Source: Actinobacteria bacterium OK074
GTDB taxonomy: Bacteria; Actinomycetota; Actinomycetes; Streptomycetales; Streptomycetaceae
Assembly: GCA_001298575.1 (NCBI GenBank)
Contig: LJCV01000318.1
Coordinates: 33,724-97,723 of the forward strand
DNA: 64,000 nucleotides
Direction of reading: 5' to 3'
Below the pieces are notes generated by a model. The model saw only the letters and a program-made list of their open reading frames with translations, had not been told where the DNA came from and did no database searches. This document shows positions 26,622-33,394 of the stretch, piece after piece (the stretch's first letter is position 1; each line of letters starts with the position of its first letter). The translations under genes were made by a program, and so were the position numbers.

Positions 26622-26911
26622 TCGTCGCCTTCTCCGTAACCCCCCTGGGGGTGGGCGAGGACGTAGGCGAATACGTGGCCGACGCCGTCCGAATCGTCCG
26701 AGCCTCCGGCCTCCCCAACCACACCGACGCCATGTTCACCTCCATCGAGGGCGACTGGGACGAAATCATGGCCGTCGTCAAACGCGCGGTAGCCGCAGTA
26801 GAGGCCCGCGCCCCCAGAGTCTCCCTGGTCCTCAAGGCAGACATCCGCCCAGGAGTTACTGACGGCCTGACCTCCAAAGTGGAAACAGTAGAGCGCCACC
26901 TCTCGTCGTAA
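26618..26911 (+). CDS. MTH1187/YkoF-type (DUF77) putative thiamine-binding protein
   Basis: A 97-aa soluble protein: MIVAFSVTPLGVGEDVGEYVADAVRIVRASGLPNHTDAMFTSIEGDWDEIMAVVKRAV. This is the ferredoxin-like MTH1187 fold, whose members form tetramers and in some cases bind thiamine or its pyrimidine part. The conserved P-L-G-x-G start and the TxIEG block are present. It overlaps the DUF3817 gene by 4 bp. The length is normal. Its role here is unproven. Confidence 0.88.
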   Translation: MIVAFSVTPLGVGEDVGEYVADAVRIVRASGLPNHTDAMFTSIEGDWDEIMAVVKRAVAAVEARAPRVSLVLKADIRPGVTDGLTSKVETVERHLSS

Positions 26912-27063
26912 CCGAAACCCCCACACACCGCCACCCACCCACGGCGGCAAGGGGACGGTACGGGGGTGTCCGCCCGCAGCGGCTGGCGCGTCAAAAAACA
27001 GCACCTCCACAGCCGCACCGATTCCGCGCCAGACCGAGGACGGATACCCCCGTGGCGGCCCCG

Positions 27064-27210
27064 ACTCACCCACCCACCCAAGGGGCGCGGGGAACGGCGC
27101 GAGCAACCACAACGCACCCGCACAGGCCGCCGCAGGCAACCGCCCAAGCCGCCGCAGGCAACCCGCACAGGCCGCCGCAGGCACCCGCACAAGCCGCCGC
27201 AGGCGCACCC
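27064..27210. repeat. Intergenic repeat fragment (copy C) and 22-bp minisatellite upstream of cslA
   Basis: AAGGGGCGCGGGGAACGGCG followed by CGAGCAACCACAACGCACCC resembles the dispersed element in reverse. From 27119 to 27210 there are four tandem units of about 22-23 bp, each containing CCGCCGCAGGC (for example CGCACAGGCCGCCGCAGGCA). The 393-bp gap 26912-27304 holds no credible gene; its right end is the cslA promoter region. Confidence 0.75.
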
Positions 27211-27255
27211 ACAAACACACCCAACCGGCCGCCCCCAAATCGACACGCCCCAAAT

Positions 27256-27291
27256 TATCCACTTTTGTGTGGATATCAGATCGTTTCGATC
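27256..27291. promoter_or_regulatory. Two palindromes in front of cslA
   Basis: TATCCAC at 27256-27262 and GTGGATA at 27269-27275 form an inverted repeat with a 6-nt spacer. GATCGTTTCGATC at 27279-27291 is a second palindrome. They lie 14-49 bp before the cslA start in an A/T-richer island, so they are probably operators overlapping the promoter. Confidence 0.6.
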
Positions 27292-27304
27292 ACTGGAGGG
27301 CGCT

Positions 27305-29095
27305 GTGCGGCCGCAGGGCTACGACTACGACAGCTACAGCCACCTGGCCGGACCGCTCACCGAGCCGTCCCCCCAGGCGTACCGGGTGCAATACACCTCG
27401 CTCCTGTCCCGCGAGCCCCGCCGAATACGCGCCATCGCCCTCATGACCCTCGCCCCCCTCCTCACCGCCGCCCTCCTCGTCTACCTCGTCTGGCCCACCC
27501 ACTGGGTCGAACGAGACGGCGGCGAACGCTGGATGGTCGGCCTCGACATCACCATGCTCATAGCCATCGGCCTGATCGAGCTGTTCATGGTGGCCAACGT
27601 CGTCTCGATCGCCCACGCCACGATGGTCGCCCGCGACCCCGTCCCGGTGACCCCCCAGCCCGGCACCCGCGTAGCGTTCCTCACCACCTACGTCCCCGGC
27701 AGGGAACCCCTCGCGATGGTCCGCGCCACCCTCGAAGGCGCCACGCGGATCACCCACACCGGCCCCCTCGACATCTGGCTCCTGGACGAGGGCGACGACG
27801 AACAGGCCAAGGCCCTCTGCCAAGAGCTGGGCGTACGCCATTTCACCCGCCACGGCGTCCCCGAGTGGAACCGCGACAAGGGCGTCCACAAGGCCCGCAC
27901 GAAGCACGGCAACTACAACGCGTGGCTCGCGATGCACGGAGCCGACTACGAGTTCTTCGCCTCCGTCGACACCGACCACGTCCCGCTCCCGAACTTCCTG
28001 GAACGGATGATGGGTTACTTCCGCGACCCGGACGTGGCGTTCGTCGTGGGCCCCCAGGTCTACGGCAACTACGTGGCGCCCGTCACGAAGGCGGCCGAGT
28101 CCCAGCAGTTCCTCTTCCACGCGCTGATCCAGCGGGCGGGCAACCGTTACCGGGCCCCGATGTTCGTAGGGACGAACAACGTGGTCCGTATCGCGGCGAT
28201 CAAACAGATCGGCGGCCTCCAGGACTCGATCACCGAGGACATGGCGACAGGCTTCGAACTGCACCGCACAAAAAACCCCAAGACCCGGACCCACTGGCGC
28301 TCGGTATACACGCCGGACGTCCTGGCCGTGGGCGAGGGCCCGGCCTCCTGGACGGACTTCTTCACCCAGCAGCTCCGCTGGTCGCGCGGCACCTACGAGA
28401 CCCTCTTCAAGCAGTACTGGAAGGCCCCGTTCTCGATGCCCCCGGGCCGCCTGTTCTCGTACACGATGATGCTCGTCTACTACCCGATGACGGCCGTCAA
28501 CTGGTTCCTCGGCATCCTCAGTTGCGTGCTGTTCCTGTGGACCGGCGCCTCCGGCACCGAGGTCGCCGCCTCCGTCTGGCTGATGCTCTACAGCGACGCC
28601 GCCGCCCTCCAGATCGGCCTCTACCTCTGGAACCGCCGCCACAACGTCTCCCCGCACGAACCGGAGGGCTCCGGCGGCCTCGCCGGCATGGCGATGTCGG
28701 CGCTGTCCGCACCGATCTACCTGGCGTCCCTCGGCGCCGCCCTGCTCCGCCTGCCCAGCCGCTTCGTCGTCACCCCCAAGGGGGGCGACGCCAGCCCCGA
28801 CCGGCTCGCCACCTTCCGCATCCACCTTTTCTGGGCGGGCCTGCTCGCCCTGTCCCTCGCCGCGTCCGTCACCCTGCACCACACCCACGTGGCGATGCGC
28901 ACCTGGGCGGTCCTCGCCATGGCCATCGCGCTCGCCCCGGCCGCCGTATGGGCCCACGGCCGCTACGCGGAACGCCGCGAACAGGCCGCGCGGACGGCCC
29001 CGCAACCGCGCCCCGCGCTGGTCCCGGACGCCGAGCCCGCCCTCGCCGGCACCTCCGCCCCCACGGCCACCGGCTCCCCGACAGGAGGCAACTAG
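27305..29095 (+). CDS. cslA: CslA, cellulose synthase-like glycosyltransferase (GT2)
   Basis: A 596-aa membrane glycosyltransferase that polymerises a beta-glucan-like polysaccharide at hyphal tips in Streptomyces. Two N-terminal helices (about residues 43-100) precede the GT2 domain, with DEGDDEQ, the ASVDTDHVP DxD motif, TEDMATGFELHR (the TED motif) and QQLRWSRGTYE (QxxRW). Four or more C-terminal helices follow. The GTG at 27305 has GGAGGG 4 nt upstream; the longer upstream open frame crosses repeats and is not coding. It is 2 bp from glxA, as in the known cslA-glxA operon. Confidence 0.95.
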   Translation: MRPQGYDYDSYSHLAGPLTEPSPQAYRVQYTSLLSREPRRIRAIALMTLAPLLTAALLVYLVWPTHWVERDGGERWMVGLDITMLIAIGLIELFMVANVVSIAHATMVARDPVPVTPQPGTRVAFLTTYVPGREPLAMVRATLEGATRITHTGPLDIWLLDEGDDEQAKALCQELGVRHFTRHGVPEWNRDKGVHKARTKHGNYNAWLAMHGADYEFFASVDTDHVPLPNFLERMMGYFRDPDVAFVVGPQVYGNYVAPVTKAAESQQFLFHALIQRAGNRYRAPMFVGTNNVVRIAAIKQIGGLQDSITEDMATGFELHRTKNPKTRTHWRSVYTPDVLAVGEGPASWTDFFTQQLRWSRGTYETLFKQYWKAPFSMPPGRLFSYTMMLVYYPMTAVNWFLGILSCVLFLWTGASGTEVAASVWLMLYSDAAALQIGLYLWNRRHNVSPHEPEGSGGLAGMAMSALSAPIYLASLGAALLRLPSRFVVTPKGGDASPDRLATFRIHLFWAGLLALSLAASVTLHHTHVAMRTWAVLAMAIALAPAAVWAHGRYAERREQAARTAPQPRPALVPDAEPALAGTSAPTATGSPTGGN

Positions 29096-29097
29096 GC

Positions 29098-31116
29098 ATG
29101 CGAGTCCCGCCGTTGAAGAAGCCGACCTTCAAGAAGTCGTTCAAGAAGCCGACGCTGAACAGCTTCAAGAACCCCTCGCAGAAGACGAAGAAGACCGTCC
29201 TGGGCATCGGCGGCATCGCGGTCCTGGCCGGCCTCAACGCCCCCGCCGCCCTCGGATTCGCCGGAGAGCAGTACCACGCCTACGAGATCTCCCGCCCCTC
29301 GTACCAGGCCCAGTACGGTTCCTGGCAGCAGCTCGACATCCCCTCCCAGTACCGCACCAACGCCATCCACGCGGCGCTCCTGCACACCGGCAAGGTGCTG
29401 ATCGTCGCGGGCTCCGGGAACGAGCAACGCAAGTTCGACAAGGGGTCGTTCGACACGATCCTGTGGGACCCGGTCAAGAACACGTACAAGAAGATCCCCA
29501 CCCCGGACGACTTCTTCTGCTCGGGTCACGCCCAACTCCCCGACGGCCGCCTGCTGGTGGCCGGCGGCACCGCCCGCTACGAACTCCTCGACGGCGAGGT
29601 CGACAAGGCCGGCGGCGGCATGCGCGTCAAGAACGAGAACCCCGACAAGGCGGTCGTCCTCAAGAAGGGCACCCGCTTCCGCTCGCCCGCCGGGGTCGAG
29701 TACGTCAGCAGGTTCGACGTCCGCGTCCCCAAGGCCAAGCGCAGCCACAAGATCACGTACAACCGGGCCGGCGTCATGCAGCCCTGGCAGACGAAGATCA
29801 CCGCGAGTGAGGCCCGGGTCTTCGTCGAGGCCGTGGAGAAGGGGCCGTTGTCGGTCACCGACACGCAGGCGCAGTACGAGATCGTCGGCCTCAAGGGCAA
29901 GGACGCCGACAACACCTACGGCCTCTCCGAGAAGATCACCCTGGACAAGCAGGACTTCCAAGGCATCAGGGCCGCCTACGAGTTCGACCCCGTCGCGGAG
30001 AAGTACGTCCAGGTCGACCCGATGGCGAAGGCCCGCTGGTACCCCACCCTCGTCGGCCTCGACGACGGCCGCGTCCTCGCCGTCTCCGGACTCGACGACG
30101 TCGGCCAGATCGACCCCGGCGACAACGAGATCTACGACCCGAAGACCAAGAAGTGGTCACCCGGGCCCAAGCGTTACTTCCCCACCTACCCCGCGCTCTT
30201 CCTCACCAAGGGCGGCAAGCTCTTCTACCCCGCCTCCAACGCCGGTTACGGCCCCGCGGACAAGGGACGCGAACCGGGCCTGTGGGACCTGAAGACCAAC
30301 TCCTTCGAAAAAGTACCGGGGTTGAGGGACGCCGACGAGACCGAGACGTCCTCCTCGCTGCTCCTGCCGCCCGCGCAGGACCAGAAGGTGATGATCCTCG
30401 GCGGCGGCGGTGTCGGCGAGTCCAAGAAGGCCACTCCGCGCACCGCGGTCGTCGACCTGAAGAAGGACAACCCGGTCTTCGAGGAGGGCCCCAACCTCCC
30501 CCAGGGCACCCGGTACCTGAACAGCGTGATCATGCCGGACGACTCCGTCTTCACCACCAACGGCTCCTCCGACTACCGGGGCCGCAGCGCCAGCAACATC
30601 TTCAAGGCGCAGTTCTACGACCCCCGCTCCAACTCCTTCCGCAAGGCCGCCGACCCGACCGTGGGCCGCAACTACCACTCCGAAGCACTGCTGTTGCCCG
30701 ACGGCCGTATCGCCACCTTCGGCTCCGACCCGCTCTTCGACGACCAACAGAACACGAAACTGGGCCACTTCGAGCAGCGCATGGAGATCTTCACGCCGCC
30801 CGCGCTGCACAAGAACGGCAAGAACCGCCCCGAACTCGGCGCGGGCCCCGAGGTGTTGGACGGCCGCCGCACCGCGACCTTCACCACCGAGCACCCCGAA
30901 CGCATCGCCAAGGCCCGGCTGATGCGGCCGAGCGCGGTCACGCACACCACGGACGTCGAACAGCGCTCCATCGAGCTGGGGTTGAGCAAGACGGCCGACG
31001 CGGTCACCGTCGACGTACCGCGGGACCGGGCGCTCGTACCGCCCGGCTGGTACATGCTGTTCGTGACGGACGCGGCCGGGACGCCGTCGGAGGCGAAGTG
31101 GATCCAGGTCAAGTGA
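29098..31116 (+). CDS. glxA: GlxA, mononuclear copper radical oxidase (galactose-oxidase-like)
   Basis: A 672-aa oxidase needed with CslA for deposition of the tip glycan. It has an N-terminal Lys-rich cytoplasmic stretch and a membrane anchor (TVLGIGGIAVLAGLNAPAAL), then a seven-bladed Kelch-type propeller and a C-terminal DUF1929 domain. Alignment with galactose oxidase by motif suggests the Cys141-Tyr315 cofactor (DDFFCSGHAQ and ARWYPTLVGL) with copper ligands Tyr526, His527 (GRNYHSEALLLPDGR) and His616 (AVTHTTDVEQR), all present. It is somewhat longer than the 645 residues I recall for S. coelicolor GlxA. It matures by copper delivery outside the membrane. Confidence 0.95.
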   Translation: MRVPPLKKPTFKKSFKKPTLNSFKNPSQKTKKTVLGIGGIAVLAGLNAPAALGFAGEQYHAYEISRPSYQAQYGSWQQLDIPSQYRTNAIHAALLHTGKVLIVAGSGNEQRKFDKGSFDTILWDPVKNTYKKIPTPDDFFCSGHAQLPDGRLLVAGGTARYELLDGEVDKAGGGMRVKNENPDKAVVLKKGTRFRSPAGVEYVSRFDVRVPKAKRSHKITYNRAGVMQPWQTKITASEARVFVEAVEKGPLSVTDTQAQYEIVGLKGKDADNTYGLSEKITLDKQDFQGIRAAYEFDPVAEKYVQVDPMAKARWYPTLVGLDDGRVLAVSGLDDVGQIDPGDNEIYDPKTKKWSPGPKRYFPTYPALFLTKGGKLFYPASNAGYGPADKGREPGLWDLKTNSFEKVPGLRDADETETSSSLLLPPAQDQKVMILGGGGVGESKKATPRTAVVDLKKDNPVFEEGPNLPQGTRYLNSVIMPDDSVFTTNGSSDYRGRSASNIFKAQFYDPRSNSFRKAADPTVGRNYHSEALLLPDGRIATFGSDPLFDDQQNTKLGHFEQRMEIFTPPALHKNGKNRPELGAGPEVLDGRRTATFTTEHPERIAKARLMRPSAVTHTTDVEQRSIELGLSKTADAVTVDVPRDRALVPPGWYMLFVTDAAGTPSEAKWIQVK

Positions 31117-31135
31117 CCGGAAGTCAACTCCGCCT

Positions 31136-32122
31136 TCAGGGACGGGAGTTGCGGGCGAGCCCCAGCGCGTACTCCGGCCACCACTGACCGGCGTTCGGGC
31201 CGCCCGCACAGGTGCCGTCCGACTCGCCGGGGCGCTTGATCCACAGGTACGCGTCCAGGGCCGGCTCCCCGGTGTCGGTCGTCGGACGGGTGCCCAGGGC
31301 CCGGCCGGGCGGGTTGCACCACTCGCCCGGCAGGGGCCCGTTGCCGTTGCGGCTGGTGTCGACCACGAAGTGCTTGCCGCCCAGGGCCGCGGAGAGCTTC
31401 AGGCCGTACGTCTTGTTGGCCGCGTCCGTCTGGAAGTTGGAGACGTTCAGGGAGAAGCCGTCCGCGGCGGCGATGCCCGCCCGCCGCAACGGGCCGACCA
31501 GCTTGGCCGGGTCCTCGATCCACGCGGGGTTGCCGGCGTCGACGTACACCTTGGTGTTGGACTGCCGCTTCAGCCGGGTGACCGCCTCGCTCAGCAGCTG
31601 CTCGCGCTCGGTGTGGTACTCGGCGGGGGTGCAGCCGTCCGCGATGTGGGCGACGGCGTCCGGCTCCAGCACGACGAGGGCCTGGGCGTCGCCGATCGCG
31701 GACGCGAAACGGTCGATCCACGTGCGGTACGCGGCGGCGTCGGCGGCGCCGCCCGCGGAGTGCTGGCCGCAGTCGCGGTGGGGGATGTCGTAGGCCGTGA
31801 ACAGGGCCGTGTCGCCCGCGGCGGTGGCCGCCGAGGCCGCCGCCCGCACCGCCGCCGTCGGGTCCAGCTCGCCCGCGGGCCACAGGGCCTCCGGCTGGTC
31901 GGCGATGCGCTTGAGGACCGCGGCGTCGGCAGAGCGGCCTTCGTGCTGCCAGAGGGCGATCTGTTGGGCGGCGGGGCTTTCGGGGTCGGTCCAGAAGCTC
32001 GACGGCTGCTTGGCGGTGTCGTTGTGCGCGACGGAGGCTTCGTCAATGCCGGGGGTTGTGGAGCAGGCCGTGACGAGTGCTAGCGCGGTGAGGGCAGTGG
32101 CGGTGCGGAGCTGCCGGGACAT
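31136..32122 (-). CDS. cslZ: Glycoside hydrolase family 6 endoglucanase-like lipoprotein (CslZ-type)
   Basis: A 328-aa GH6 protein with a lipoprotein signal (MSRQLRTATALTALALVTAC; lipobox LVTAC, lipid Cys20). GH6 hallmarks are IPHRDCGQHSAGG with a catalytic-loop Asp, LVVLEPDAVAHIADGC (the Asp of the VLEPD block) and NPPGRALGTRPT...YLWIKRPGESDGTC near the end. It converges on glxA. The arrangement matches the S. coelicolor cslA-glxA-endoglucanase cluster (SCO2836-2838 from memory), where it is thought to trim the nascent glucan. AAGGGG precedes the ATG at 32122. Confidence 0.9.
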   Translation of the reverse strand: MSRQLRTATALTALALVTACSTTPGIDEASVAHNDTAKQPSSFWTDPESPAAQQIALWQHEGRSADAAVLKRIADQPEALWPAGELDPTAAVRAAASAATAAGDTALFTAYDIPHRDCGQHSAGGAADAAAYRTWIDRFASAIGDAQALVVLEPDAVAHIADGCTPAEYHTEREQLLSEAVTRLKRQSNTKVYVDAGNPAWIEDPAKLVGPLRRAGIAAADGFSLNVSNFQTDAANKTYGLKLSAALGGKHFVVDTSRNGNGPLPGEWCNPPGRALGTRPTTDTGEPALDAYLWIKRPGESDGTCAGGPNAGQWWPEYALGLARNSRP

Positions 32123-32200
32123 CGGGACCCCTTGGCGGTGGGTGCGGTCGGGGGGCGATGGTGACCAATCGTGACATAGCGGGCTTTTGTGGTGAGGGTG

Positions 32201-32214
32201 CGACACCGGTGTCG
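32201..32214. promoter_or_regulatory. Perfect 14-bp palindrome in the divergent GH6/marR promoter region
   Basis: CGACACCGGTGTCG lies about 80 bp upstream of the GH6 lipoprotein start and 130 bp from the marR start. A dyad of this length in a divergent promoter gap suggests a dimeric repressor site. The binding protein is unknown. Confidence 0.5.
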
Positions 32215-32345
32215 TTCGGCTGCGGGCCGGTGGGGGCTTGCCGCGCACCCCTGAAAACTTGGGGCCGAGGCCCCGCCGAAAGGGCCTGAACCGATATGCG
32301 AGACAGAGCTGACCCCCATGTGACCGGCCGGTAAGGTCTGGTGGC

Positions 32346-32855
32346 GTGTCGAAACCGCTCAGTCTGTCCTTCGATCCCATCGCCCGTGCCGACGAGCACT
32401 GGAAGCAGCGGTGGGGCAACGCGCCCGCCATGGCCGCCCTCACCTCGATCATGCGGGCCCAGCAGATCCTGCTCGCCGAGCTGGACGCGGTCGTGAAGCC
32501 GTACGGACTGACCTTCGCGCGGTACGAGGCGCTCGTGCTGCTCACCTTCTCCAAGGCGGGCGAGCTGCCGATGTCCAAGATCGGCGAGCGGCTCATGGTG
32601 CATCCGACGTCCGTCACCAACACCGTCGACCGGCTGGTGCGGTCCGGGTACGTCGACAAGCGCCCCAACCCGAACGACGGCCGCGGCACCCTCGCCTCCA
32701 TCACCGACAAGGGCCGGGAAGTCTGCGAGGCGGCGACCCGGGACCTGATGGCGATGGAGTTCGGCCTCGGGGCGTACGACGCGGAGGAGTGCGGGGAGAT
32801 CTTCGCGATGCTGCGGCCGTTGCGCATCGCCGCGGGGGACTTCGAGGCGGAGTAG
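32346..32855 (+). CDS. MarR-family transcriptional regulator
   Basis: A 169-aa regulator starting at GTG (MSKPLSLSFDPIARADEHWKQ). The winged helix reads LPMSKIGERLMVHPTSVTNTVDRLVRSGYVDKRPNPNDGRGTLASITDKG, with the DxR wing motif. A long N-terminal helix (MRAQQILLAELDAVVKPYGLTFARYEALVLL) provides dimerisation. Two hairpins follow its stop. It is divergent from the GH6 gene and two genes upstream of icmA; no direct target can be named from sequence. Confidence 0.9.
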   Translation: MSKPLSLSFDPIARADEHWKQRWGNAPAMAALTSIMRAQQILLAELDAVVKPYGLTFARYEALVLLTFSKAGELPMSKIGERLMVHPTSVTNTVDRLVRSGYVDKRPNPNDGRGTLASITDKGREVCEAATRDLMAMEFGLGAYDAEECGEIFAMLRPLRIAAGDFEAE

Positions 32856-32876
32856 AGTTTTCGCGGGTCAGCGCGT

Positions 32877-32969
32877 TGTCCCTGCCGACGCAGGGGTTGT
32901 TCGAACGCCGCGGTCGGGATAGTGCCCGCGAGCAGTTGGTCCCCGCCGACGCGGGGTTTTTTCGGGCGG
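32877..32969. repeat. Two covarying hairpin repeats exactly 61 bp apart after marR
   Basis: Unit 1 (from 32877) reads TTGTCCCTGCCGACGCAGGG then GTTGTTCG. Unit 2 (from 32938) reads TGGTCCCCGCCGACGCGGGG then TTTTTTCG. The CCGACGC cores are offset by exactly 61 bp. The stems differ by a compensating pair (CCCTGC/GCAGGG against CCCCGC/GCGGGG), so the hairpin is conserved. The second copy with its T6 run is a convincing terminator. The layout also mimics a two-repeat type I-E CRISPR; see findings. Confidence 0.75.
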
Positions 32970-32982
32970 ATACGCTCGTTCC

Positions 32983-33321
32983 ATGAAACGAAGCGTGCTG
33001 ACCCGCTACCGCGTCATGGCCTACACCACCGGTGTCCTCCTCGTCCTGCTCTGCCTGAGCATGATCGCCAAGTACATCCTGGACATCGACGGTGCCGCGG
33101 ACGCCACCCGTGTCATCGCTATCGCGCACGGCTGGCTCTACGTCGTCTACCTCGTCGTCGCGTTCGACCTGGGGTCCAAGGCGCGGATGCCGGTGGGCCG
33201 GCAGCTGTGGGTGTTGTTGGCCGGTACCGTGCCCACGGCCGCGTTCTTCGTCGAGCGCAAGATCACCCGTGAGCTGGAGTCGAAGGTCGTCGACCCCTCG
33301 CCGGTGGCCGCCAAAGCCTGA
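32983..33321 (+). CDS. DUF3817 small integral membrane protein (second copy)
   Basis: A 112-aa protein, MKRSVLTRYRVMAYTTGVLL onward, with three hydrophobic segments and the family end FVERKITRELESKV. It is homologous to the protein at 26277-26621 (shared VxHGWLYVVY/VHGVLFILYV and P-T-A/G-FFxERK blocks) but clearly diverged. It starts 14 nt after the second hairpin of the preceding repeat pair and is followed by a terminator. The function is unknown. Confidence 0.86.
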   Translation: MKRSVLTRYRVMAYTTGVLLVLLCLSMIAKYILDIDGAADATRVIAIAHGWLYVVYLVVAFDLGSKARMPVGRQLWVLLAGTVPTAAFFVERKITRELESKVVDPSPVAAKA

Positions 33322-33326
33322 GGCGG

Positions 33327-33354
33327 GCCCCTGGAAGTGTCTCCAGGGGCTTTT
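33327..33354 (+). terminator. Rho-independent terminator after the DUF3817 gene
   Basis: Stem GCCCCTGGA / TCCAGGGGC (9 bp, 6-nt loop) followed directly by TTTT. Confidence 0.9.
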
Positions 33355-33364
33355 GCCATCGACA

Positions 33365-33386
33365 TTTAGTAGGACGTCCTAGTAAA
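33365..33386. promoter_or_regulatory. Palindromic operator immediately upstream of icmA
   Basis: TAGGACGTCCTA (33370-33381) is a perfect dyad, extended by G and TTTA/TAAA arms to 22 bp with two mismatched positions. It ends 8 bp before the ATG, and no Shine-Dalgarno is visible, so it probably overlaps the promoter of a short-leader or leaderless transcript. The TetR gene downstream of icmA is one candidate binder (inference). Confidence 0.7.
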
Positions 33387-33394
33387 TTCGAAGC

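Noticed and set aside
27052..31116. Open frame of 1354 codons running through the cslA region into glxA
   Set aside because: Only the part from 29098 is real (GlxA). The upstream part is the off-frame shadow of cslA and repeats, rich in Arg/Pro/His.
32877..32969. Confirmed CRISPR array
   Set aside because: Only two imperfect repeats, no cas gene in the window, and the second unit is a good terminator. Kept as a finding but not called as CRISPR.
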